Shown here: piece by piece, positions 54,570 through 63,465 of the stretch
How positions within the stretch are numbered: the first letter of the stretch is position 1
How the letters are laid out: every line of letters starts with the position of its first letter
DNA from: CADEED01 sp963711635
GTDB lineage: Bacteria > Pseudomonadota > Gammaproteobacteria > Steroidobacterales > Steroidobacteraceae
Reading direction: 5' to 3'
Assembly (NCBI GenBank): GCA_963711635.1
Contig: CAVQEZ010000005.1
Location: 620,001-684,000 of the forward strand
DNA: 64,000 nucleotides
Position numbers and translations under genes: made by a program
Notes under the pieces: generated by a model
Seen by the model: the letters and a program-made list of their open reading frames with translations, nothing else
Database searches by the model: none
Told to the model about the DNA's origin: nothing

Positions 54570-55626
54570 GGCTCATGACCTCGGTCACGGATGCGGCGTC
54601 GCGCGCGGTATGGAATGGAATGACCGCGGTCACGAGGACGCCGCGGGGCGCACGTGCTTCGATTTCAAAGCGTTGATCCTCGCCGAACAACTGCTTCAGC
54701 CGCGCGCGGCTGTTGGTGATGCCCACGCCCTCGCGTGGAGCCGCCGGCAGTCCGCGGCCGTTGTCGGCGACGGTCAGCACCAGGCGCGGGCCCTCACGGA
54801 TCGCGCCGATGGAAATTGCGCCGTCATCGGCGGGCGCGGCGAAGCCGTGGCGAACGCTGTTTTCCACCAACGGCTGCAGGAACATTGCGGGCACCAGCGC
54901 ATCCAGCGTCTCGCGCGCCACTTCGATGCGCATCTCCAGGCGCTCGCCGAACCGCTCGCGTTCGATGTCGAGATAGGCCTCGACGAAGGCGATCTCCTCG
55001 GCCAGGCGTACTTCCTGCCGGCCGATGTAGCCGAGGGTCATGCGCAGCAGCGAGCTCAGGCGGCTCAGCATGCGGTCGGCGCGTTTGACGTCGACGTGCA
55101 TCATCGCGGAGATGGTATGCAATGTGTTGAACAGGAAGTGCGGTTGCATCTGCGCCTTGAGCATTTCGAGCGACAGGCGCGTCACTTCGCGCTCGCGTTC
55201 CTGGTACTTGCGGAAGTAGTCGAAGGCCTGGGTGGCGCCCACGAAGGCCCAGTACGTGAGCAGGTTCGGATGGAAGCGGTAATACAGCGGGCTCCCGGCA
55301 TCCTCCCAGGCGCGGCACGCCAGCGCGTACAGCACCGAGTGCAGCGCCGAGAAGATCACGCAGGCGGGCACGTGCACGGCGAGGGCCGCACGCCAGCGTT
55401 TGCGCTCCAGCGGAAACCTGCGTGTCAGCAGCACGATTCCGGGAATGAACAACAGTGCGATGGCCGAATTGATGACGGTGAGCTGCAGCGTCTCCTGCCA
55501 CGACATGGGGTTGCGGCGCAGGTAGAAACTGAGATACGCCTCGGGCGCGAACAGCAGCGAGAGCGCCGCCCATCCGAGGATGAACAGCGACCAGCGCCCG
55601 GTGCGCGAACGGAGCAGGGATTCCAT
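54496..55626 (-). CDS. LytS/YpdA-type sensor histidine kinase
   Basis: The 376-residue protein has four N-terminal membrane helices (FILGWAALSLLFAPEAYLSF; TVINSAIALLFIPGIVLLT; two more to about 150), then the His_kinase domain with phospho-acceptor LKAQMQPHFLFNTLHTISAM and an ATPase domain (FLQPLVENSVRHGFA, DNGRGLPAAP, GVGITNSRARLKQLFG). It forms a pair with the LytTR regulator. The last 25 residues overlap the regulator gene in another frame; such a long overlap is atypical and could hide a frame slip near 54600. Confidence 0.9.
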   Translation of the reverse strand: MESLLRSRTGRWSLFILGWAALSLLFAPEAYLSFYLRRNPMSWQETLQLTVINSAIALLFIPGIVLLTRRFPLERKRWRAALAVHVPACVIFSALHSVLYALACRAWEDAGSPLYYRFHPNLLTYWAFVGATQAFDYFRKYQEREREVTRLSLEMLKAQMQPHFLFNTLHTISAMMHVDVKRADRMLSRLSSLLRMTLGYIGRQEVRLAEEIAFVEAYLDIERERFGERLEMRIEVARETLDALVPAMFLQPLVENSVRHGFAAPADDGAISIGAIREGPRLVLTVADNGRGLPAAPREGVGITNSRARLKQLFGEDQRFEIEARAPRGVLVTAVIPFHTARDAASVTEVMSHEHPDADRGRRAVGANANRVPARH

Positions 55627-55669
55627 GGCGTTCGACGGTAGCTGTTTGCGCGCGGGGACAGAAGCCCCG

Positions 55670-57907
55670 TTACGCCCAGCTCAGGTCGTGCTTGCGGAAC
55701 GGCATGCTGCGGATGCGCTTGCCGGTAGCCTGGAAAATGGCGTTGGCCACGGCGGGTCCGACGGGCCCCACCGGCGGTTCACCCACTTCGGAAAACCGCG
55801 CGTGACCGGTCAATGCGCCGAAATGCACGTTGATCTTCGGCAGGTCCGCGAGGCGCAGCATGGGGTATTCGTCGAAGTTGCCCTCGACGATGCGGCCGTC
55901 ACGAATGTTCAGTTCCTCGTTGAGCGCCATGTTGAGACCGTAGATCGCGCCGCCCTGCATCTGCGCCGCGACCACGTCGCGATTGATGATCTGTCCGCAG
56001 TCGAAGGCCAGGTCGATCTGCAGCACGCGAAGCGTACCTTCCCGCGATACCTCCACGTGCGCGACGGCGGCCGCCGTGGTGCCGGATTGCGGATCCTTGC
56101 TCACCCAGTTGCCCCAGTTGCTGATGGCGACGCCGCGGCCCTGGCCGCGCGGCAGCGAGTTACCCCAGCCGGACTGCGCGGCCACCTCCTCGAGGCAACG
56201 TTCCCAGCCAGGATCAGGGCAGTCGGCCAGTAGTTTGAGGCGGTACTGCAGCGGGTCGATCTTTGCGGCATGCGCGCACTCGTCGATGAAGGACTCCATC
56301 ATGAACACGTACGAGTTGTAACCGGGAGCACGATACGAGCCCCACAGGACGTGCAACGGAAAGTCGCGCGTCTCGATGCGGCAGTTCGGGATGAGCCCGA
56401 ACTTCGTGTAGGCGATATTGTCGATGCCGGCGATGCCGTAGCCGGTCCGGCAGACGCGCGTGAGCAGCGCCTGCGGCAGGCCCTTGTCGTCGAGCGCGGC
56501 CCGCAATCGGGCCGCGGTCTGCCAGCGATATCGTCCCTGGCGCGTCATTTCCTCGCGCGACCAGATGAGCTGCACCGGTTTGCCGGGAAATTGTTTCGCC
56601 ACGGCCACGGCAAGACGCAGGTCGTCGGAAAAATTCCGGCGGCCGAAATTGCCGCCCAGCAGGGTCTGGTGCTGGTGCACGCTCTCGAAAGGCAGCGCGG
56701 CTTCTTCGGCGGCGACCATGAAAGACTGCACGGAGTTCGCGCCGCCATGCCAGATCTCGACGCGGTTGTCGCTGTACAGCGCAGTGGCGTTGAGGGGTTC
56801 GAGCGGCGCCTGGTCGGCGAACGGCGTGACATACGTGGCCTCGACCACGTGACCGGCCCTGGACAGCAGGCCGCGCGCATCGCCGAGATCCTGCACGATC
56901 TTCTCGCCCTCGCGATCCAGCTCGGCCACGACGGCGTCATTCACCTGGCCGGTGGATTTCCAGCGTGCACCGGCGCCGTCGTTCCACTTCACCGGCAGCG
57001 CGTCCAGTGCCTGGCGCGCCTGCCAGTAGTGTTCGGCCACGACCACGACCGCGCTCTGCGCAAAGCTTTCCCCGTCGTTCGCGGGAGTCTTCAGACGCTG
57101 GCGCGGCGCGTCGGGATCGATGACCACGACGCCGAGCACGCCCGGCATGTTCCGGATGGCGCCAAAGTCGTGGCTCGCCAACCGCCCGCCATGAACCGGC
57201 GACTGCATGATGGCGCCATAGATCATGCCGGGCACGCGCACGTCGATGCCGTACACGGCGCTGCCGTTCACGATCTGCCGGTCGACGAGTTTGCCCGCAT
57301 ATCGTTTGCCCACGAGCGTCCACTGCTTCGGGCTCTTGATCGCCGGTTCCTGCTCGAGCTCGACGGCCGCCGCCGCCGCCGCCACTTCACCGAACCGCAG
57401 CCTGCGATTCGAGGTGCGGTGGGTGAGGACGCCTTCGCGTGCCTCGATCTCGCCGACGGGCACGTTCCATTGCTTCGCGGCGGCCGTCCTGAGTCGTTCG
57501 CGCGCGCTGGCGCCGACCTGCTGCAGCTGGCGCATGGTCTTTTCGGTGGTTGTGCGTCCCGACCATGCGGAGGCGGTGCCGTTCACCAGCGCGTAGAGGT
57601 TGTTCTCGCGCACGTCGCGATTCAGCGAGGGCGCTTCGATGCTGACTTTCTTCCAGTCGCATTGCAGCTCTTCGGCGATCAGCGAGGCCGCGAAGGTGCT
57701 CACGCCGTTGCCGCTTTCAGGGTTCGGTACGCGCAGCACCACGCTGTCATCGGGTCCGATGATCAGCCACGGGCCGACTTCCGCGGGGCCGGTCGCGGCA
57801 GCCGTGCCGGCGCTCGCCGCGGAGGTGAGAATGGAAATCGCCAGGCCGCCGCCGACAGCGGCGGTGGAGATCAGGAACTCGCGACGATTGATGATCGCGG
57901 CGTTCAT
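55670..57907 (-). CDS. Molybdenum hydroxylase large subunit (IorB-like), Tat-exported
   Basis: I start at 57907 (MNAAIINRREFLISTAAVGG), a twin-arginine signal; the longer frame overlaps the small-subunit gene. The 745-residue chain is of the isoquinoline 1-oxidoreductase beta-subunit/aldehyde dehydrogenase type with two molybdopterin-binding halves (GVSTFAASLIAEELQCDWKK, LLGGNFGRRNFSDDLRLAVA, FDCGQIINRDVVAAQMQGGA). Such enzymes hydroxylate N-heterocycles or oxidise aldehydes with water and pass electrons to the small subunit and cytochromes. The start overlaps the small-subunit stop by 4 bases. Confidence 0.92.
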   Translation of the reverse strand: MNAAIINRREFLISTAAVGGGLAISILTSAASAGTAAATGPAEVGPWLIIGPDDSVVLRVPNPESGNGVSTFAASLIAEELQCDWKKVSIEAPSLNRDVRENNLYALVNGTASAWSGRTTTEKTMRQLQQVGASARERLRTAAAKQWNVPVGEIEAREGVLTHRTSNRRLRFGEVAAAAAAVELEQEPAIKSPKQWTLVGKRYAGKLVDRQIVNGSAVYGIDVRVPGMIYGAIMQSPVHGGRLASHDFGAIRNMPGVLGVVVIDPDAPRQRLKTPANDGESFAQSAVVVVAEHYWQARQALDALPVKWNDGAGARWKSTGQVNDAVVAELDREGEKIVQDLGDARGLLSRAGHVVEATYVTPFADQAPLEPLNATALYSDNRVEIWHGGANSVQSFMVAAEEAALPFESVHQHQTLLGGNFGRRNFSDDLRLAVAVAKQFPGKPVQLIWSREEMTRQGRYRWQTAARLRAALDDKGLPQALLTRVCRTGYGIAGIDNIAYTKFGLIPNCRIETRDFPLHVLWGSYRAPGYNSYVFMMESFIDECAHAAKIDPLQYRLKLLADCPDPGWERCLEEVAAQSGWGNSLPRGQGRGVAISNWGNWVSKDPQSGTTAAAVAHVEVSREGTLRVLQIDLAFDCGQIINRDVVAAQMQGGAIYGLNMALNEELNIRDGRIVEGNFDEYPMLRLADLPKINVHFGALTGHARFSEVGEPPVGPVGPAVANAIFQATGKRIRSMPFRKHDLSWA

Positions 57908-58377
57908 GTGTTCACCTTGACGTCCGCGGCCTGGCCGGCAGCCTGGTGAATCGCCGCGCGCACGCGTGGATAGGTGCCGCAGCGGCAGAGGTTGGTGACA
58001 TAGGCGTCGATGTCGGCATCGGTGGGCTTGGGTCGTTCGGCCAGCAACGCCGCCGCCGTCATGATCATGCCGGCCTGGCAGTAGCCGCATTGCGGCACGT
58101 TGTTAGCCAGCCAGGCGCGCTGCAAGGGATGCGAGCTGTCGGGTGACAGGCCTTCGATCGTAGTGATCGCGGCATCGGCCACGGATTCGACGGGCACCCG
58201 GCAGGAGCGCGTCGCGGAGCCGTTCACGTGCACGGTGCAGGCGCCGCACATGGCGATACCGCAGCCGAATTTCGTGCCGGTCATTCCGAGGTAATCGCGC
58301 AGCACCCACAGCAGCGGGGTCTGCGGATCCACATCGACCTCGTGATTGCGGCCGTTGATGCGCAGTCCAATCTTCAT
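57904..58377 (-). CDS. Molybdenum hydroxylase [2Fe-2S] small subunit (IorA-like)
   Basis: The 157-residue protein has a plant-type ferredoxin cluster (KFGCGIAMCGACTVHVNG, second Cys set CRV) and the C-terminal second cluster motif QCGYCQAGMI with LCRCGTYPRVR. It passes electrons from the molybdenum site of the large subunit, which overlaps by 4 bases. It has no signal and would be carried out with the Tat-tagged large subunit. Confidence 0.95.
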   Translation of the reverse strand: MKIGLRINGRNHEVDVDPQTPLLWVLRDYLGMTGTKFGCGIAMCGACTVHVNGSATRSCRVPVESVADAAITTIEGLSPDSSHPLQRAWLANNVPQCGYCQAGMIMTAAALLAERPKPTDADIDAYVTNLCRCGTYPRVRAAIHQAAGQAADVKVNT

Positions 58378-58493
58378 GATCCGCCCCCGTAGTCCTGCCC
58401 GGTCGTGGGATTGGGGACTTCTAGACCGCGCGCGCGTCGCGGCCTAGCGGATTGTGACGAACGCCATCGCCACGGGGACGACCGACATCGAGG

Positions 58494-59402
58494 CTACGGC
58501 GTCCTGGCGCGCTCTTCGGCCAGCCGCTGCTCCAGCCTCTGGCGTGCGCCCTCTGCATAGGCCTTGCAGGCGCCGGTATCGATGAGCGGATTGACGGCCG
58601 GGTTTTCCTTCCAGCGCGTCAGTTTGGCGTCGAGGTCGATGAGGACCGGATGCGGCGCCAGCAGGATGTCGCAAGGCAGGCCTTCCACCACGCGAATCGA
58701 TCGCTCGAACGCGGCGGTGGTGCTGGCATTGCCGCTGAAGCGGTAGTCGGGCGCGGACACGGAATTCAGGCTGTCGGCGTAAACCAGGCTCAGGCAGTGC
58801 TGGCCTTCACACTCGCGCCAGGTCCAGCTCGTGCCACCGGGTGTATGACCCGGTGTGAAATGCGCGGTGACGGCGAGCGGACCCACCTTCAGCACTTCGC
58901 CATCGGCAATGGCGCGGACCTTGGCCACCGGTGCGAAATTGTTGTGCTGGGCGCCGAAGCCGAACTGCGGATCGTCTTCCATCGGTCCGCCGTGCTCGAG
59001 CGCGCGCTTTGCGGCCGGGCTGGCCGCGACCTGCGCCCGGCTGACGCGCACCAGCGCCGCGATGCCGCCGGCGTGATCGTAGTGCGTGTGCGAATTCAGG
59101 ATGAGCTCGACGTCTTCGAGCCTGAAGCCCGCGCTCTCGATGTTCTTCGCGATCAGCGGCGCCGACTGGGGCAGGCCACCGTCGATGAGGATGTGGCCCT
59201 TCGGCGAGGTGATCAGGATGGCTCCCAGGCCCGCGGTGCCGACGAACCACGTGTTGCCATGGACGCGAAATGGCTGGCGGGCGCCGTTCCATTCGTCGCA
59301 GGGGTCGCAGACATGCGCTGGATCGGTTGTCAGGTCAACGGCGCCGGCGGGCGTCGAACCGAGTGAAGTCAGCGCGACAGCCAGAAGAAATATGTGTTTC
59401 AT
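58494..59402 (-). CDS. Subclass B3-type metallo-beta-lactamase, exported
   Basis: From the ATG at 59402 the product is 302 residues with a signal peptide (MKHIFLLAVALTSLGSTPAGA). The metal motif reads LNSHTHYDHAGG (HxHxDH), with further ligands in AHFTPGHTPGGTSW and LLAPHPVLIDL, and the start NARQPFRVHGNTWFVGTAGL-like region is typical of B3 enzymes. B3 members hydrolyse penicillins, cephalosporins and often carbapenems in the periplasm. Related non-lactamase hydrolases exist, so activity is probable, not shown. No resistance-gene context or mobile element is next to it. Confidence 0.88.
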   Translation of the reverse strand: MKHIFLLAVALTSLGSTPAGAVDLTTDPAHVCDPCDEWNGARQPFRVHGNTWFVGTAGLGAILITSPKGHILIDGGLPQSAPLIAKNIESAGFRLEDVELILNSHTHYDHAGGIAALVRVSRAQVAASPAAKRALEHGGPMEDDPQFGFGAQHNNFAPVAKVRAIADGEVLKVGPLAVTAHFTPGHTPGGTSWTWRECEGQHCLSLVYADSLNSVSAPDYRFSGNASTTAAFERSIRVVEGLPCDILLAPHPVLIDLDAKLTRWKENPAVNPLIDTGACKAYAEGARQRLEQRLAEERARTP

Positions 59403-59439
59403 GCGCCGCACTGTAGCGCAGGTCCAGATCGAATGAGGA

Positions 59440-60645
59440 TCAGGCGACCTGGGATCGCGCGGCGCTCGATACCGGTTCGAACGGCAAGCCCACGTAGTTC
59501 TCGGCCATGCTGATCTGTGCGGCACGCGATTCGAACAGGTATTCGAGCTCGGTCGCCTGCATGCGGTTTGAAAAGGCGTCGCCGGGAAAACGATGCAGCT
59601 GGCGCGTCATCCACCAGGAGAAGCGCTCGGCCTTCCAGATGCGTCGCAAACACCGCGCCGAGTATTCATCGAGCGCGCGCTCCCTGCGCTCGCGGTAGAA
59701 ATCGCGCAGGGATTCGTGCAGGTAGGCCACGTCGCTGACCGCGAGGTTCAGGCCCTTGGCGCCGGTCGGCGGCACGATGTGCGCCGCATCGCCCGCCAGG
59801 AACAGACGCCCGAAGCGCAGCGGCTCGACCACGAAGCTGCGCAGCGGCGCAATGCTCTTTTCGATCGACGGTGCCAGCGTGACCCGGTCGGCAATCTCTT
59901 CGCCCATGCGCCGCCGGAATTCCTCCCAGAAGCGCGCGTCGCTCCAGTCCTCGACGCGATCTTCGAGCGAGCACTGCACGTAGCAACGCACCCGGGTGGG
60001 CGAGCGCATGCTGGCCAGCGCGAAGCCGCGCTCGGAGTTCGCGTAGATGAGCTCCTGCCAGGGCGGAGCGACGTCGGCCAGTACCCCCAACCAGCCGAAT
60101 GGATAGACGCGTTCGAACACCTGCAGGCGATCGTGGGGAATGGTGCGCCGGCACACGCCGTGGTAGCCGTCGCAACCGGCGATGAAATCACAGGCGATCT
60201 CCTGCCAGGCGCCGTCGTGGCGGAAACTCACCTTGGGGTTGGGGCCGTCCCAATCGTGCAGCGTCACGTCTTCGGCTTCATAGACGCTGCGCGCACCGGA
60301 TGCGGCGCGCGCGTCCATGAGATCGCGCGTCATCTCGGTCTGGCCGTACACGGTCACGCTTTTTCCGACCAGCTCCTGCAGCGCGATGCGATGCCGCCGC
60401 CCGCGGAAGCCGATCTCGACACCGTGATGTACCAGTCCCTCGGCTTGCACCCGCGATGCCACGCCGGCGCGCGCGAGCACGTCGACGGTACCTTGCTCGA
60501 GCACACCGGCGCGGATCCGGCCGAGCACGTATTCGGCGCTGCGCCTCTCGAGAATGACGGCGTCGATGCCTTCGCGCTGCAACAGCTGCCCGAGCAGCAA
60601 GCCTGCGGGTCCGGCTCCAATGATGACAACCTGGGTGCGCGTCAC
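59440..60645 (-). CDS. pobA: 4-Hydroxybenzoate 3-monooxygenase
   Basis: I start at the GTG at 60645 (VTRTQVVIIGAGPAGLLLGQ, 401 residues); a TTG at 60681 would add 12 unmatched residues. The flavoprotein has the FAD GxGxxG at the N-terminus, RAGVLEQGTVDVLARAGVAS, the DG motif in IAGCDGYHGVCRRTIP, and the second FAD motif LAGDAAHIVPPTGAKGLNLA. It hydroxylates 4-hydroxybenzoate to protocatechuate with NAD(P)H and O2. The product is the substrate of the ligAB dioxygenase encoded 2 kb away. It is divergent from a LysR gene. Confidence 0.93.
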   Translation of the reverse strand: MTRTQVVIIGAGPAGLLLGQLLQREGIDAVILERRSAEYVLGRIRAGVLEQGTVDVLARAGVASRVQAEGLVHHGVEIGFRGRRHRIALQELVGKSVTVYGQTEMTRDLMDARAASGARSVYEAEDVTLHDWDGPNPKVSFRHDGAWQEIACDFIAGCDGYHGVCRRTIPHDRLQVFERVYPFGWLGVLADVAPPWQELIYANSERGFALASMRSPTRVRCYVQCSLEDRVEDWSDARFWEEFRRRMGEEIADRVTLAPSIEKSIAPLRSFVVEPLRFGRLFLAGDAAHIVPPTGAKGLNLAVSDVAYLHESLRDFYRERRERALDEYSARCLRRIWKAERFSWWMTRQLHRFPGDAFSNRMQATELEYLFESRAAQISMAENYVGLPFEPVSSAARSQVA

Positions 60646-60724
60646 GCGCGTGACGGTAGGCAAGAAGCGGCGTATCTTCAATTGCTGAAATTGGATATCG
60701 GATATTCGTGAGAGGAATAGTTCC
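60646..60724. promoter_or_regulatory. Shared pobA/LysR control region with palindromic operator
   Basis: The 79-base divergent gap contains ATAT-CGG-ATAT (60695-60705) inside TTGGATATCGGATATTC, and AATT-GCTGA-AATT (60680-60692). An A/T-rich palindrome of this kind in a GC-rich genome, between a LysR gene and its likely target, suits a LysR T-N11-A site. Binding is inferred. Confidence 0.55.
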
Positions 60725-61651
60725 GTGACGCGCGCATTCGACCTAAACCTGCTGCCGGTACTGGTGGCGATTCACGAGCACGGCAGCGTCACCGCGGCCG
60801 CACGGCACCTCGGCATCAGTCAGCCCTCGGTCAGTTCCGCGCTGTCGAAGCTGCGGGAGAAATACGGCGATCCGCTGTTTCATCGCGCCGGGCACGGCAT
60901 GAAGGCCACGCCGCGCATGCGCGCGCTGATCCAGCCGCTGCGTGAAGCGTTGACGCGCATGGACCATACGTTTGCAGCGGAGTCGGAGTTCGACGCCAGG
61001 ACCACGCAGCGTACATTCACATTCGCGATGAGCGACCTGGGCGAGATGGTTTTCATGCCACAGATCCTCAGGCGCATGCGCCGGCTGGCGCCGCGCGCCG
61101 CGGTGCGCTCAGTGGCCGCGAGCGCGGTGCAGATCGAGCGCGGCCTCGAGACCGGCGAGATCGACCTGGCGGTCGGATATTTTCCGGACCTGCGCGAAAA
61201 ATCGTTTCTCGAGAAGCACCTGTTCTTTCATCACTTCGTGTGCCTGTTGCGCGCCGATCATCCGATCACCGCCGGCACGCTCACGATCCAGCAATTCCTG
61301 AGCCTGGAGCACGCGGTGGTCTACGGCGCGGGGCGCACCTACGAGATTTTCGAGCGCTACCTGCGCGCGAAGAAGATCCACCGGCGCGTGGTGCTCGAGA
61401 CGCCGCACTTTCTCAGCATTCCATCCATCATCTCGCGCTCGGACCTGGTGGTGACCGTACCGCACGCCGTCGGCGTGTTCGTCAAGGACGTGCACATGAA
61501 CATCCGCATCGCGCAGCCGCCGGTGCGCACACCGAAGATCGATTTGAAACTGCACTGGCACCGGAATTTTCAGCGCGATCCGAAGAACAAGTGGCTGCGC
61601 GAGCTGGTCGCGGATCTGTTCACCGACGAATCGGACGAGTGGCGAATATAA
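60725..61651 (+). CDS. LysR-family regulator, probable control of pobA/lig genes
   Basis: The 308-residue protein starts at a GTG (60725). Its N-terminal winged helix reads LNLLPVLVAIHEHGSVTAAA and GISQPSVSSALSKLREKYGD, and the C-terminal effector domain contains LETGEIDLAVGYFPDLREKS and HFLSIPSIISRSDLVVTVPH. Position between pobA and the ligABC genes makes an aromatic acid such as 4-hydroxybenzoate or protocatechuate the likely inducer. The resemblance is to the NodD/LinR/PcpR-like LysR branch. It is not related to the AraC-type PobR. Confidence 0.9.
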   Translation: MTRAFDLNLLPVLVAIHEHGSVTAAARHLGISQPSVSSALSKLREKYGDPLFHRAGHGMKATPRMRALIQPLREALTRMDHTFAAESEFDARTTQRTFTFAMSDLGEMVFMPQILRRMRRLAPRAAVRSVAASAVQIERGLETGEIDLAVGYFPDLREKSFLEKHLFFHHFVCLLRADHPITAGTLTIQQFLSLEHAVVYGAGRTYEIFERYLRAKKIHRRVVLETPHFLSIPSIISRSDLVVTVPHAVGVFVKDVHMNIRIAQPPVRTPKIDLKLHWHRNFQRDPKNKWLRELVADLFTDESDEWRI

Positions 61652-61676
61652 ACGGATGGGGACAGCCCCCGATTCC
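61652..61676. repeat. Single remnant palindrome (copy E)
   Basis: GGGG-ACAG-CCCC (61658-61669) follows the LysR stop (TAA at 61649-61651) and precedes the end of the convergent ligC gene. The second arm seen in the other copies is missing or decayed. It may still act as a terminator for both genes. Confidence 0.5.
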
Positions 61677-61684
61677 CCGCATTC

Positions 61685-62626
61685 TTACTTGAGGGATTTC
61701 TCCAACGTATCGAGTGTCCGCATCGCCGGCAGCACCTGTCGAATGCTGGCATTGGGCTCGCGTTTGTCCTTGATGGCCGCGAAGAACTCGCGGTCCTGCA
61801 GCTCGATGCCGTTCATCGACACATCGACCTTGGAAACGTCGATCTTGTTTTCCTTGCCGTCGATGAGATCGTCGTAACGCGCGATGTAGGTGCCGTTGTC
61901 GCAGATGTAGCGGAAGAACGTGCCCAGCGGTCCGTCGTTGTTGAACGACAGCGACAGCGTGCAGATGGCGCCTCCCGGCACCTTCATCTGGATGCTCATG
62001 TCCATGGCGATCTTCAGCTCGGGATGCATGGGTCCCTGCACCGCACGCGCCACCGAGGCGGTCTCGCCGGTCTGGTACTGGAACAGGTCGACCGTATGGC
62101 AGGCGTGATGCCACAGCAGGTGATCGGTCCAGCTGCGCGGCTTGCCCAATGCGTTCATGTTGCTGCGGCGGAAGAAATACGTCTGCACGTCCATCTGCTG
62201 GATCTTGAGCTCGCCGGCCAGGATCTTCCTGCGCACCCATTGGTGCGAAGGATTGAAGCGGCGCGTGTGTCCGCCCATGCAGATGAGGCCGGTTTCCTGC
62301 TGTACGCGCGCCAGCGCTTCGGCGTCGGCGAGGTTGTCGGCCACGGGAATTTCGATCTGCACGTGTTTGCCGGCTTGCATGCACTGGATGCCTTGTCTGG
62401 CGTGCATCTGGGTCGGGGTGGCCAGGATCGCCGCCTCGACACCGGGTTGTGCGAGGCATTCGTCGAGGTTGGTCGACCAGTGCGGGATCTTGTATTTCTG
62501 CGCCACCTCGCGCGTGGAGTCCGGACTGCCGCCGGCCAGGGTGGCGATCTCGATGCCGGCAATCTTCTGGATGGCCTCGATGTGCTTGATGCCGAAGGCG
62601 CCTTGACCGGCAACACAGACCTTCAT
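61685..62626 (-). CDS. ligC: 4-Carboxy-2-hydroxymuconate-6-semialdehyde dehydrogenase
   Basis: The ATG at 62626 (MKVCVAGQGAFGIKHIEAIQ, after GGAGGCGCCGTC) gives 313 residues, the usual LigC size. It is a Gfo/Idh/MocA fold protein with the Rossmann motif GQGAFGIKH and the C-terminal domain HHACHTVDLFQYQTGE. LigC oxidises the ring-cleavage product of LigAB with NADP to 2-pyrone-4,6-dicarboxylate. The identification rests on fold plus direct coupling to ligB (4-base overlap); another Gfo/Idh member is less likely in this setting. Confidence 0.9.
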   Translation of the reverse strand: MKVCVAGQGAFGIKHIEAIQKIAGIEIATLAGGSPDSTREVAQKYKIPHWSTNLDECLAQPGVEAAILATPTQMHARQGIQCMQAGKHVQIEIPVADNLADAEALARVQQETGLICMGGHTRRFNPSHQWVRRKILAGELKIQQMDVQTYFFRRSNMNALGKPRSWTDHLLWHHACHTVDLFQYQTGETASVARAVQGPMHPELKIAMDMSIQMKVPGGAICTLSLSFNNDGPLGTFFRYICDNGTYIARYDDLIDGKENKIDVSKVDVSMNGIELQDREFFAAIKDKREPNASIRQVLPAMRTLDTLEKSLK

Positions 62627-63465
62627 GACGGCGCCTCCATGCACAACAGACCCGAGGCGGTGTTCGACGTGGGCACGTGATAGAAGCGATATGCCTCACG
62701 CACCTTGGGGCCGAGCGCGCCGCGCATGGCCAGCCACATCACCATTTCGATGCCTTCCGATCCCGACTCCCGCATGTACTGGGTATGCGAGATCTTCGTG
62801 AGCTTTTCGGGATCGTTGACGATGCCGTCGAGGAACATCTGGTCGAATTCCTGGTTCACGAAGCCGGCGCGCTCACCCTGCAGCTGGTGTGACATGCCGC
62901 CGGTGCCATACACCACCACGCGCAGGTCTTCGGGAAAATCCTCGACGGCGCGACGGATCGCCTGGCCCAGCTTGAAGCAGCGCACCCCGGTGGGCGGCGG
63001 ATACTGGATCACGTTCACGCACAACGGGATGACCTTGAACGGCCATTCCTTCACCTGGCCACAGGTCACCGACAGCGGCACCGTGAGGCCGTGATCCACC
63101 GTCATCGCGTTGGCGATGGTCATGTCGAACTCATCGAGGATCAGGTTCTCGATCAGGTGCCAGGCGAGTTTGGGATGGCCGTTCACCGGCGGAACCGGCC
63201 GGGGGCCGAAGCCCTCATCCGCAACCGGGAAGTGCGCGGCGGTACCTAACAAGAATGTCGGAATCAATTCCAGCGACAGGGCGTTGGCGTGATCGTTGTA
63301 AATCAGGATGGCGACGTCGGGCCGGAGTTTCGCCAGCCATTCACGCGCCGGCTCGATGCCGTCGAAGTAGGGCTTCCAGTAAGGATTGCCGCTCGTGCCT
63401 TTGTCGAGCGCCGCGCCGATGGCGGGCACGTGTGAACACGCGATGCCTCCAACGATGCGCGCCAT
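62623..63465 (-). CDS. ligB: Protocatechuate 4,5-dioxygenase beta (catalytic) subunit
   Basis: From the ATG at 63465 (MARIVGGIACSHVPAIGAAL) it is 280 residues. The LigB-type extradiol features are in place: His12 and His59 (IYNDHANAL) as iron ligands, His125 in MTVDHGLTVPLSVTCG, catalytic His193 in GTGGMSHQLQGERAGF and a downstream Glu in NQEFDQMFLD. With LigA it opens the ring of protocatechuate at C4-C5. It overlaps ligC by 4 bases and ligA by 1. Confidence 0.95.
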   Translation of the reverse strand: MARIVGGIACSHVPAIGAALDKGTSGNPYWKPYFDGIEPAREWLAKLRPDVAILIYNDHANALSLELIPTFLLGTAAHFPVADEGFGPRPVPPVNGHPKLAWHLIENLILDEFDMTIANAMTVDHGLTVPLSVTCGQVKEWPFKVIPLCVNVIQYPPPTGVRCFKLGQAIRRAVEDFPEDLRVVVYGTGGMSHQLQGERAGFVNQEFDQMFLDGIVNDPEKLTKISHTQYMRESGSEGIEMVMWLAMRGALGPKVREAYRFYHVPTSNTASGLLCMEAPS

